This document shows positions 1 to 5,315 of a stretch of 11,443 nt of DNA, in pieces. The position numbers were made by a program, and so were the translations under genes. The number at the start of each line of letters is the position of its first letter. Within the stretch, counting starts at the first letter, position 1. Source of the DNA: Rhodospirillaceae bacterium (lineage in GTDB: Bacteria; Pseudomonadota; Alphaproteobacteria; Micavibrionales; Micavibrionaceae); NCBI GenBank assembly GCA_003452275.1, contig DMIT01000065.1:1-11443 (forward strand), written 5' to 3'. Below the pieces are notes generated by a model. It was not told the origin of the DNA, searched no databases, and saw only the letters and a program-made list of their open reading frames with translations.

Positions 1-615
1 CGGGTAAAGGCCAAGCTGGCGGGGTTTACGTCTCCGTTACAGGTGACTTATAAATACCCGTCCTCCGACCAATCCATTCCGGCACAATATGCGCGGGCGA
101 TTTCCAGTTATCGCCTGAACCAGATGGCACCGGCCCTGCAAAAGACAGAGGCGCTGATTCAGCAGGAACCTCAAAATCCCTATTTCTATGAATTGAAAGG
201 CCAGATTCTCTATGAATTCGGCAAAGCTGCGCAATCGGTGGAACCCTATCAGAAGGCAGTGCTTTATGCGCCTGATTCCGGCCTGATCCGTATGGCGCTG
301 GCGCAATCGCTGATCGAAAGCGCAGGGCAAAATCCACAAAAACTCCAATCGGCGATTGACCATCTGAAACGGGCTGAAAAAGACGAGCCGCGTTCGGCGC
401 AAATTAAACGGTTGTTAGCAACCGCTTATGGCCGCATGGGGAAAGAACCCGAGGCCCGCGTTTATCTGGCCGAAGAAGCCTTGATGCACGGAAATAGAAA
501 AGATGCGGCCCGTATGGCAGATGTAACTTTAAAGCAATTGCCACCGAATTCACCTGAGGCGTTGCGTGCCAAAGACATTATAAATACGGTTGGCGAACCG
601 GATAAAAACAAGTAA
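1..615 (+). CDS. M48-family (BepA-like) metalloprotease, C-terminal TPR part; 5' end outside window
   Basis: The reading frame is open from the first base, with RVKAKLAGF preceding a GTG at 43, so this is most likely the tail of a longer gene rather than a protein starting at 43. What remains is all-helical and TPR-like: a sequence of the type 'YARAISSYRLNQMAPAL', then 'NPYFYELKGQILYEFGKA', then 'AIDHLKRAEKDEPRS' and a final EARVYLAEEALMHG helix pair. This matches the C-terminal TPR region of alphaproteobacterial M48 peptidases related to BepA/YfgC, periplasmic zinc proteases and chaperones that act on outer-membrane proteins. The HExxH zinc motif would lie upstream, outside the window. The next gene starts 35 bp downstream, so the two are probably co-transcribed. 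Family assignment rests on the C-terminal pattern only; a plain TPR protein is the alternative. Confidence 0.75.
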   Translation, partial: RVKAKLAGFTSPLQVTYKYPSSDQSIPAQYARAISSYRLNQMAPALQKTEALIQQEPQNPYFYELKGQILYEFGKAAQSVEPYQKAVLYAPDSGLIRMALAQSLIESAGQNPQKLQSAIDHLKRAEKDEPRSAQIKRLLATAYGRMGKEPEARVYLAEEALMHGNRKDAARMADVTLKQLPPNSPEALRAKDIINTVGEPDKNK

Positions 616-638
616 AGTGCCAAAGATTTTCATTTTTC

Positions 639-644
639 AAGGAG
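639..644 (+). promoter_or_regulatory. Strong ribosome binding site selecting a GTG start
   Basis: AAGGAG lies 6 bases before a GTG at 651. The codons after it give a clean signal peptide, so this site decides the non-ATG start of the ScsC-like gene. Confidence 0.75.
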
Positions 645-650
645 CGTATT

Positions 651-1424
651 GTGACTTATTTTAAATCCCTATTACTCGCGGGTTGTGCTGTTTTAATCGG
701 ATCAACCTCGGTTGCGCAGGCGGAAACCTCGCCCCTTGCAGCAAAAGGCAAGCTTCCTTTCAGTGAAGATCAACGTGCGGCCATGGAAGATTTCGTCCGT
801 AATTTCATTCTGGATAACCCCGAGGTTCTGATGGAATCGGTCAATCGTTACCGCGCTTCGGAACAGAAAAAGCAGGAAGAGGGGGCTGTCAGCGTTCTCA
901 AACAGAATATGTCTTTCCTCAGCAATGGCAAACATCCGCAAATCGGTAACCCGAAAGGGGATATTACGGTAGTGGAATTCTTTGATTATAATTGCGGCTA
1001 TTGCAAACATGCCTTGAAATCCGTTCAGGAACTCACCGATAAAGATAAAAACGTCAAAGTGATCTTTATGGAGTTCCCGATTCTGTCGCCGACCTCCGCC
1101 ACCGCTTCCAAATGGGCGGTTGCTGCGAATATGCAGGGCAAATACTGGGCTTTCCATCAGGCGGCTTTAGAAAGCACCGCGCCTAAAGATGACGCCAACC
1201 TTGCCAAAATCGCGCAATCGGTCGGCATGGATGTCGAAAAGGCTAGAAAAGATGCCGAAGGCAAAGAAGTTGAAGCTTATATGAAATCGGTTCGGGAATT
1301 CGGCGATAAATTGAAAATCACCGGCACACCGGCCTTTATCGTGGGGCAAGAGATTGTTCGCGGATATGTCGAATATCCGGCCTTTCAGACCATCGTCGAT
1401 GATGAACGCAAAAAATCCAAATAA
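651..1424 (+). CDS. Periplasmic DsbA/ScsC-like thiol-disulfide oxidoreductase (CGYC)
   Basis: 257 aa, probably a soluble periplasmic disulfide oxidase or isomerase. Residues 1-24 form a signal peptide ending AQA|E. Residues about 36-85 are helical (DFVRNFILDNPEVLMESV...), resembling the N-terminal domain of ScsC-type proteins, where it drives oligomerisation. The thioredoxin fold begins near 103 with VVEFFDYNCGYC; C115 and C118 form the redox pair, and T226-P227 in ITGTPAF is the cis-proline loop. A GTG start is chosen because of the AAGGAG six bases upstream. It lies 35 bp after the M48 protease and 44 bp before a second DsbA-like gene. ScsC relatives are linked in the literature to copper tolerance, which suits the nearby PCu(A)C gene. 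No ScsB/DsbD-type reductant partner is visible in the window. DsbA-superfamily membership is certain; ScsC-like isomerase rather than oxidase is inference. Confidence 0.9.
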   Translation: MTYFKSLLLAGCAVLIGSTSVAQAETSPLAAKGKLPFSEDQRAAMEDFVRNFILDNPEVLMESVNRYRASEQKKQEEGAVSVLKQNMSFLSNGKHPQIGNPKGDITVVEFFDYNCGYCKHALKSVQELTDKDKNVKVIFMEFPILSPTSATASKWAVAANMQGKYWAFHQAALESTAPKDDANLAKIAQSVGMDVEKARKDAEGKEVEAYMKSVREFGDKLKITGTPAFIVGQEIVRGYVEYPAFQTIVDDERKKSK

Positions 1425-1468
1425 TTCTGGGTTGATGGAAACGTTATAAATTTTAAAAGGTCAGCCGT

Positions 1469-2122
1469 ATGAAAAAAAATCTTGTTGTTTTTCTGCGGGT
1501 GACTTTTGTTTTGCTGGCGATGCTGGCGGCGACCTATTTTGCTTTGAAATTCTACTATCTGACGGAATCGAAAAGCGGAATTGAAAAAGCACTTCTCTTT
1601 TCAGATGCCCCTGTGGTTGGCAGTGAAAAAAATCCTTTCACGATTGTTGAATTTTTTGATTATCGGTGCCCCCATTGCTCCACCCTCAATAAAATCCTGA
1701 TGGAGGCCGTGGGCGATGATATTCGCTCGACGACCAAAATCATTCTGCGTCCCGTGGTGATCGTTGACCAGCAATCTTACCTGATCGGTCAATTTGTGCT
1801 GGCGTTGGACTCGCAGAAAAAAGGCGAAACCATCGCTCTGCATAAAGAATTGATGGCTTTGCCCGCCGTTCCCACCTATGAAACGGTCAAGGCGATGGCA
1901 GGGGCGCGGGGGCTGAATGTTGAACAGGCTGAAAAAGACGCCGCGCGCTTTCAATCGACGATGATCGAGAATACGGCCTTGGCCCAGACTATCGGCTTCC
2001 GGAGTGTACCGGCTTTGGTGATCGGTGACAAAGGCTATATGCCCTTGTATCATATGCCCGGTATCAATGAATTGCGCTTGATGATGATTGATGCCAAGAC
2101 CAGATTAAAAATCACCTCATGA
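1469..2122 (+). CDS. Membrane-anchored DsbA-family thiol-disulfide oxidoreductase (CPHC)
   Basis: 217 aa. An N-terminal hydrophobic segment (about residues 6-27, VVFLRVTFVLLAMLAATYFA) has no obvious cleavage site, so it probably anchors a periplasmic thioredoxin domain to the inner membrane. The active site is C67-P-H-C70, the classic DsbA dipeptide, within IVEFFDYRCPHC. The cis-proline is P181 in FRSVPALVIG. It lacks the helical N-terminal domain of the preceding ScsC-like protein but shares the TIVEFFDY.C..C core, so the two are tandem paralogues of different topology. The AAAAGG at 1455-1460 is 8 bases before the ATG. Its TGA stop (2120-2122) is 14 bases before the preferred start of the copper chaperone gene. 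Substrates cannot be told from sequence. Confidence 0.9.
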   Translation: MKKNLVVFLRVTFVLLAMLAATYFALKFYYLTESKSGIEKALLFSDAPVVGSEKNPFTIVEFFDYRCPHCSTLNKILMEAVGDDIRSTTKIILRPVVIVDQQSYLIGQFVLALDSQKKGETIALHKELMALPAVPTYETVKAMAGARGLNVEQAEKDAARFQSTMIENTALAQTIGFRSVPALVIGDKGYMPLYHMPGINELRLMMIDAKTRLKITS

Positions 2123-2136
2123 TAAGGATCGAATGC

Positions 2137-2568
2137 ATGAAAAAATTATTGTTACTGATGGCTTTGTTCTTTCCATTCTCCGCGCTGGCCCAGACTGACA
2201 ACGAAGTTCCGGCTTCTGCGCTCTATGCCTTTGAAACCGCCACAGGGATGAAGGTGGGGGCAGCTTTTGGCACCCTGCATGGCGGGGCGGAAGATGATGA
2301 GCTGCTCTCGGTGACATCCCCCGTTTCGCCGCGCGTTGAAATCCACGAAATGAAGGAAGTTGACGGCATTATGCAGATGCGCCGTGTCGAATCGATGCCG
2401 ATTGTCAAAAATAAAGATAATCTATTGGCGCCCAATGGCTATCATTTGATGTTCATGAATCTGGCGGCCCCTTTCCAAAAGGGAAAAGATATTCCGGTGA
2501 CGCTTGTTTTTAAAAAGGCAGGCGCTAAAACCATGACCATTCCGGTTATGTCGCGCAAAGTGAAGTAA
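2137..2568 (+). CDS. PCu(A)C-type periplasmic copper chaperone
   Basis: 143 aa from the ATG at 2137. The frame also opens at an ATG at 2119, but AAGGA (2124-2128) sits 8 bases before 2137, and starting there gives a standard signal peptide, MKKLLLLMALFFPFSALA|Q. The mature domain carries the family's copper motif exactly: H70-X10-M81-X21-H103-X-M105. PCu(A)C proteins bind Cu(I) in the periplasm and deliver it to the CuA or CuB centre of haem-copper oxidases, often with Sco or another thiol-disulfide protein. Two DsbA-family thiol proteins lie immediately upstream, which is consistent with such a partnership though none is an obvious Sco. The HAD gene follows after 4 bp, implying translational coupling. 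Length fits the family (about 140-170 aa). Confidence 0.92.
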   Translation: MKKLLLLMALFFPFSALAQTDNEVPASALYAFETATGMKVGAAFGTLHGGAEDDELLSVTSPVSPRVEIHEMKEVDGIMQMRRVESMPIVKNKDNLLAPNGYHLMFMNLAAPFQKGKDIPVTLVFKKAGAKTMTIPVMSRKVK

Positions 2569-2572
2569 GAAG

Positions 2573-3247
2573 ATGATTAAGAATGTAATCTTTGATATCG
2601 GTGCGGTGTTGGTGGACTGGAACCCGCGCTATTACTATCGTACCGTTATCAAGGACGACGCGGAAATTGAAAAATTCCTGAACGAAGTCTGCACCTTCGA
2701 ATGGAATCATACGCTTGATCTGGGGCGTCCATGGGAAGATGCGCGGGCGGAACTCATCGCTAAATTTCCTCAATATGAAACCATGATCGATGCTTATTGG
2801 CACAATTGGCTGGACATGTTCTCGGGCCCGATTCATGAAAGCGTTGATATCCTGATGGATATCAAACGCCGCGGCTATCCGGTCTATGCGCTGAGCAACT
2901 GGAATGACGTGACGTTTCAGACAGCATTAAAAGAATTCCCGTTCTTGCGCCTTTTTGACGGGCGCATTGTCTCGGGCGAAGTCAAGCTGGCCAAGCCCGA
3001 CCAACGGATTTACCAGCTCCTCCTCGATACGTATCAGCTTAACCCGCGTGAAAGTCTCTTCATCGACGACCGTCTGGAAAATGTTGAGGCCGCGCGTCTT
3101 CTGGGCATCGAATCGGTACAGTTCGTCTCTCCGCGCCAGTTGGAACGTGACCTGATCGACTATGGCATTATTCCTGCGGGCCATGATGACGACGGCGAAG
3201 ACTTTGCCGGTACGGGCTGCGGCGCGGGTTGTACTTGCCATTCCTGA
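2573..3247 (+). CDS. HAD-family phosphatase (YihX/haloacid dehalogenase-like) with Cys-rich tail
   Basis: 224 aa, cytosolic. HAD motifs appear in order: motif I FDIGAVLVDWNP (nucleophile D8; the +2 residue is Gly, as in other members of the FDxGxV group), motif II ALSNW (S108, N109), motif III K141 in KLAKPDQRIY, and motif IV FIDDRLENV (D165, D166). The helical cap lies between motifs I and II, as in subfamily I phosphatases such as YihX (alpha-D-glucose-1-phosphatase); the substrate is not predictable. After the last strand (about residue 200) comes a tail rich in His, Asp and Cys: H204, D205-D207, C216, C220, C222, H223. This tail is not part of the HAD fold and resembles a metal-binding peptide. 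The gene starts 4 bp after the copper chaperone and has only a weak AAGAAG before its ATG. Confidence 0.88.
   Translation: MIKNVIFDIGAVLVDWNPRYYYRTVIKDDAEIEKFLNEVCTFEWNHTLDLGRPWEDARAELIAKFPQYETMIDAYWHNWLDMFSGPIHESVDILMDIKRRGYPVYALSNWNDVTFQTALKEFPFLRLFDGRIVSGEVKLAKPDQRIYQLLLDTYQLNPRESLFIDDRLENVEAARLLGIESVQFVSPRQLERDLIDYGIIPAGHDDDGEDFAGTGCGAGCTCHS
3182..3244 (+). other. Cys/His/Asp-rich C-terminal tail of the HAD protein
   Basis: Codons 204-224 encode one HDDD cluster followed by G-C-G-A-G-C-T-C-H-S. C216, C220, C222 and H223 form a C-X3-C-X-C-H pattern, a plausible soft-metal ligand set. The body of HAD phosphatases does not need such a tail. A role in metal binding is inference. Confidence 0.5.
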
Positions 3248-3260
3248 TCTATAGGATTTA

Positions 3261-3268
3261 TTAACCAT
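3261..3268 (+). promoter_or_regulatory. CtrA-type half-site TTAACCAT
   Basis: TTAACCAT is the half-site form most often seen for the alphaproteobacterial cell-cycle regulator CtrA. The matching upstream half would be TATA instead of TTAA, so the site is only half conserved by itself. It lies 46 bp upstream of a full TTAA-N7-TTAA box. Confidence 0.35.
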
Positions 3269-3306
3269 TTTCATGCTTAATAGCCGGTTTCCCCTGATTT
3301 GCATTT

Positions 3307-3321
3307 TTAAGTCTTTGTTAA
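3307..3321 (+). promoter_or_regulatory. CtrA-type box (TTAA-N7-TTAA) and likely promoter region
   Basis: TTAA at 3307-3310 and TTAA at 3318-3321 are separated by exactly 7 bases, matching the full CtrA recognition pattern; each TTAA is followed by GTC, so the site is also a TTAAGTC direct repeat. A GATAAT at 3342-3347 could serve as a -10, 18 bases after TTAAGT. Transcription would then begin near 3354, ahead of the ATG at 3393. It lies in the gap between the HAD gene and the first unknown gene, a sensible place for a new promoter. Binding by CtrA is inferred from the motif only. Confidence 0.5.
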
Positions 3322-3392
3322 GTCAATTCATGCATAGTGAAGATAATAAAAAGGGCAAAATGCCCGTTCAAATCAGAATGAGGGCCTGCGTG

Positions 3393-3680
3393 ATGTTTAA
3401 TAGTTGTGATTTTATATTAGGAGACAATGACTCGATTGTCATTGTCGTGCCGACACAGTTACCAAAGGATCAACCGTTGACTGTGGAAGTGCATAATAAA
3501 GGAATTATCTTCAGATCCGGCGAAGAAGAAGTCGGCGACATTTGCTGTGAACGCAGCGATGTGCTGCAACGTCTGGTCAGCAAAGCCAAGGTCGGGATGA
3601 TCGAATTTCTGAATGGCGTTCCACGCTTTCCGGCTTATATTTCGGCTGTGGCCGCTATTGAAGTCAGGATTGCAGCATAA
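3393..3680 (+). CDS. Small unrecognised protein, 95 aa
   Basis: I do not recognise this family. The frame is open from 3273, but that start has no ribosome binding site and would translate across the CtrA-type box. The ATG at 3360 has AAGGG only 4 bases away. The ATG at 3393 has GAGGG 8 bases upstream and is preferred. The product begins MFNSCDFILG and alternates hydrophobic and polar residues (SIVIVVPT, LTVEVHNKGIIF), suggesting beta strands. A short helix follows (SDVLQRLVSKAK), then a strand-rich end (AYISAVAAIEVRIAA). It has C5, C51 and C52, and no signal peptide or membrane segment. The 82-aa gene follows after 28 bp, so the two probably form an operon. Function unknown. Confidence 0.65.
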   Translation: MFNSCDFILGDNDSIVIVVPTQLPKDQPLTVEVHNKGIIFRSGEEEVGDICCERSDVLQRLVSKAKVGMIEFLNGVPRFPAYISAVAAIEVRIAA

Positions 3681-3708
3681 AAAAATTCATTGAAGGGTAG
3701 ATATCATC

Positions 3709-3957
3709 ATGACTGTTGAAATCGGGGATGCCATCGGGCAGGAAGTCGGATTAAAGGTGGAGCTGTTTTCTGTCGGCGGCTCTGACGCGCATCGTGCGCA
3801 ATTATCAGCCGGCCTTAAAGCTGCGGGTCTGGCGGTTGAGAAGGCCCCCCAAGGCCCCGTGGCAGCGTTCGCAATGGCAAATGCCGCAGGATACTCAGCC
3901 CCAGCGGCGGACACCCAGCCATCACGCAGCTTGAATTTTGGACAGAATCTAGGATAG
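3709..3957 (+). CDS. Small unrecognised protein, 82 aa, with Ala/Gly/Pro-rich C-terminus
   Basis: No recognised family. GAAGGG at 3692-3697 precedes the ATG by 11 bases, slightly long but usable. Residues 1-45 look folded: a strand-like MTVEIGDAIG...GLKVELFSVGG, then a helix (SDAHRAQLSAGLKAAGLAV). From about residue 46 the chain becomes rich in Ala, Gly, Pro, Ser and Asn, and likely disordered (AAGYSAPAADTQPS...). It has no cysteine, no signal peptide and no transmembrane segment. It probably shares the promoter of the 95-aa gene 28 bp upstream. The opposite strand also has an open frame here, but with no ribosome binding site. I am fairly sure it is a gene from its position and composition, and cannot name a function. 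Confidence 0.6.
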   Translation: MTVEIGDAIGQEVGLKVELFSVGGSDAHRAQLSAGLKAAGLAVEKAPQGPVAAFAMANAAGYSAPAADTQPSRSLNFGQNLG

Positions 3958-3991
3958 TCACCAGATGGACTTATCTATAAAATTTAGATTC
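3945..3991 (+). terminator. Inverted repeat at the end of the 82-aa gene, weak terminator candidate
   Basis: GAATCTA (3945-3951) pairs with TAGATTC (3985-3991). Inside it GATAGTC (3953-3959) pairs with GACTTATC (3968-3975) with one bulged T, leaving an 8-base loop. The structure overlaps the TAG stop at 3955-3957. Downstream is pyrimidine-rich (CACCCTTTCTTC) but has no real T run. It could end the preceding operon or be a DNA-level site; both arms contain a GANTC methylation motif. Confidence 0.3.
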
Positions 3992-4139
3992 CACCCTTTC
4001 TTCTAATTCCTTGCCTTTATCCCCCTACCTAAGTTATTCTGGGCACAGAAGTTCAGAGAATTTCCGGGGCTTGATAACCCCTTAGTGCGGTTTGTGACCG
4101 TCAATCACTCCTCGACACCAGTTTTGCGGGAGTTTCTTT
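3958..4139. other. Intergenic leader region with possible promoter and small hairpins
   Basis: This 182-bp stretch holds no gene I can support. A weak promoter is possible (TTGCCT at 4011-4016, 17-base spacer, TTATTC at 4034-4039). It is followed by two short hairpins in what would be the microprotein leader: GGGG 4066-4069 with CCCC 4078-4081, and CGGT 4088-4091 with ACCG 4097-4100. ACTCC at 4107-4111 is perfectly complementary to GGAGT at 4129-4133, which covers the ribosome binding site. Confidence 0.3.
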
Positions 4140-4262
4140 ATGGAAGATGAAGGATTTACATGGTACGATGACGATAGATTGATCTTTGTCATTGCCTATC
4201 TGGCTGTTGGCTGTTCAAGCGGGTTGGCGGGCTTATTATGCGGTTGGTTCATGTGGGGGTAA
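4140..4262 (+). CDS. 40-aa single-pass membrane microprotein with glycine-zipper pattern
   Basis: ATG at 4140 to TAA at 4260-4262. GGGAG at 4128-4132 lies 7 bases before the start, the best ribosome binding site in this region and the main reason to call it. The N-terminus is acidic (MEDEGFTWYDDDR). Residues 14-38 are one hydrophobic helix running from LIFVIAYLAVG to LLCGWFMWG. Glycines at 24, 28, 31 and 35 give two GxxxG motifs three residues apart, on one helix face, a pattern that commonly packs membrane helices together. C25 and C34 lie within the helix; R13 is the only basic residue. No family is recognised. It could be a small subunit or regulator of a membrane complex, or a membrane-active peptide; the sequence does not say which. 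Confidence 0.6.
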   Translation: MEDEGFTWYDDDRLIFVIAYLAVGCSSGLAGLLCGWFMWG

Positions 4263-4283
4263 TGTCCCCTGATAGTCATCTGC

Positions 4284-4309
4284 GGAACGAACTGAGTTCT
4301 CCCTTTTTC
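4284..4309 (+). terminator. Weak intrinsic terminator candidate after the microprotein gene
   Basis: GGAAC (4284-4288) can pair with GTTCTCC (4296-4302) with one bulged base, and is followed by CTTTTTC. It lies 21 bp after the microprotein stop. The stem is short, so it is only a candidate. A second AT-rich inverted repeat follows directly (TTTTCAA 4305-4311, TTGAAAA 4318-4324, 6-base loop). Confidence 0.3.
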
Positions 4310-4332
4310 AAAGAAACTTGAAAACGAACTGA
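4286..4332. repeat. Direct repeat AACGAACTGA, two copies
   Basis: AACGAACTGA occurs at 4286-4295 and again at 4323-4332, 37 bp apart start to start, in AT-rich non-coding DNA between two convergent genes. The first copy overlaps the palindrome GAACTGAGTTC. It may be a protein-binding pair or chance. Confidence 0.35.
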
Positions 4333-4371
4333 TAACACTTAAATTATAAATATAAATCAATTGGTTAGCGT

Positions 4372-4389
4372 GCAGGTCGTGTGGCCTGC
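4372..4389 (-). terminator. Hairpin just past the AAA+ gene, possible terminator without a T run
   Basis: GCAGG (4372-4376) and CCTGC (4385-4389) form a 5-6 bp stem 11 bp beyond the stop of the minus-strand AAA+ gene. On that strand it is followed by ACGCTAACC, not a T run, so intrinsic termination is doubtful. Confidence 0.25.
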
Positions 4390-4400
4390 CGACAGGAAGC

Positions 4401-5294
4401 CTAATCTCGTTTCAGGGCGTTGGGGCTGATGCCTGTTTCTTTTGAAATCATATAGTAAACGGATTCCATTTTTAATTCGCCGCCGGTGCCGTGTAATTTG
4501 ACGTGATGAGCCATGGCAGCGTCCATCATGATAATCGATTTGTCAGGCTGGTTCCGCTTGCGCATATGCTCTTCGGTCAGATGCACAATCGTTTCGATTG
4601 ATTTGTCGGATACCGTGATCTTATGGTGCTTTTCGTATCCGGCTTTCAGATTTTTGACAATCGCGATGGTCTGCGGAACATCGGGAACGGCCAGGAAAAC
4701 CTTCTGGAAACGGCGATCCATTGCCGGATCAATGGCGACATAAATGCGGAACTCGTCCAATGTCGTCGCCCCGATGACGTGCAGATCACCCACGGTCAGA
4801 TAAGGCTTGATGACTTCCGATAAACCTTTATAGGCACTGCCCGCGCAGGACGGCATGATCTGGTGCATCTCGTCGATAAACAGGATGACTTTGGGGTAAG
4901 CGGGGTCGTGATAACGTTCGGCAACCCCTTTGCACAACGGAAGGAAACGGCCCTGAAACTCTGCGGGGCCGGTTGTTCCGGCAGACATGGCGGCAAGGTC
5001 AATTTCCATGACGCGGGCATCTTTTAAATAGTCGGGAACATTGCCTGCAATGATCTGTTGCGCAAGTCCTGCGCACAGGGCGGTTTTCCCGACCCCTGCC
5101 GGAGCCAGCAGAGCGACGTTTTTGCGCCCTTTTTGCAGCAGGATCAAAATGGCCTGATCGATTTCCTCGTCACGACCGGTAATCGGGTCAAAACGTCCGG
5201 CACGCGCCAGTTGGGTGAAATCACGACAATATTTGTGATAAAGTTCCTCTAACTGCTCGTCCGAAACTTTGAATTTGATTTTGCTATCGCCCAT
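4401..5294 (-). CDS. Orphan single-module AAA+ ATPase resembling ClpA/ClpB D1
   Basis: 297 aa. It aligns by eye with the first ATPase module of ClpA/ClpB throughout: FTQLARAGRFDPITGRDEEI at the entry, a Walker A-like APAGVGKT (64-71, first Gly replaced by Ala), LKDARVMEIDLAAM, Walker B ILFIDEMHQ (D141, E142), sensor-1 IGATTLDEFR (175-183), arginine finger MDRRFQ (R194, R195) and the QPDKSI helix. It ends in a sequence like the ClpA D1-D2 junction (MISKETGISPNALKRD). It has no N-domain, no middle domain, no D2 and no ClpP-binding loop. The pore loop, normally AGTKYRGxFE, reads AGTTGPAEFQ, so the substrate-gripping Tyr is missing. It is 21 bp downstream of serB; AAAAGAG precedes the ATG. It is probably an active ATPase but perhaps not a threading unfoldase; partner unknown. 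Confidence 0.85.
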   Translation of the reverse strand: MGDSKIKFKVSDEQLEELYHKYCRDFTQLARAGRFDPITGRDEEIDQAILILLQKGRKNVALLAPAGVGKTALCAGLAQQIIAGNVPDYLKDARVMEIDLAAMSAGTTGPAEFQGRFLPLCKGVAERYHDPAYPKVILFIDEMHQIMPSCAGSAYKGLSEVIKPYLTVGDLHVIGATTLDEFRIYVAIDPAMDRRFQKVFLAVPDVPQTIAIVKNLKAGYEKHHKITVSDKSIETIVHLTEEHMRKRNQPDKSIIMMDAAMAHHVKLHGTGGELKMESVYYMISKETGISPNALKRD

Positions 5295-5315
5295 GTGTTT
5301 GAACTCTTTTGACTA

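Noticed and set aside
3273..3392. A longer start for the 95-aa gene
   Set aside because: The ATG at 3273 has no ribosome binding site and the extension covers the CtrA-type box. The ATG at 3393 has GAGGG at ideal spacing.
3709..3780. A double-glycine peptide leader (bacteriocin-like) in the 82-aa protein, because of ELFSVGG followed by SDAH
   Set aside because: The hydrophobic residues before the two glycines are one position off the known leader pattern, and no transporter or modifying gene is nearby.
4372..4389. A firm bidirectional terminator between the convergent genes
   Set aside because: The stem is short and has no T run on either side, so it is listed only as a weak candidate.
4263..5294. 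The AAA+ gene as a frameshifted or truncated full-length clpA
   Set aside because: No D2-like coding sequence follows it; the next 138 bp on that strand are AT-rich and non-coding. The gene begins with its own start behind serB and ends at a natural module boundary.
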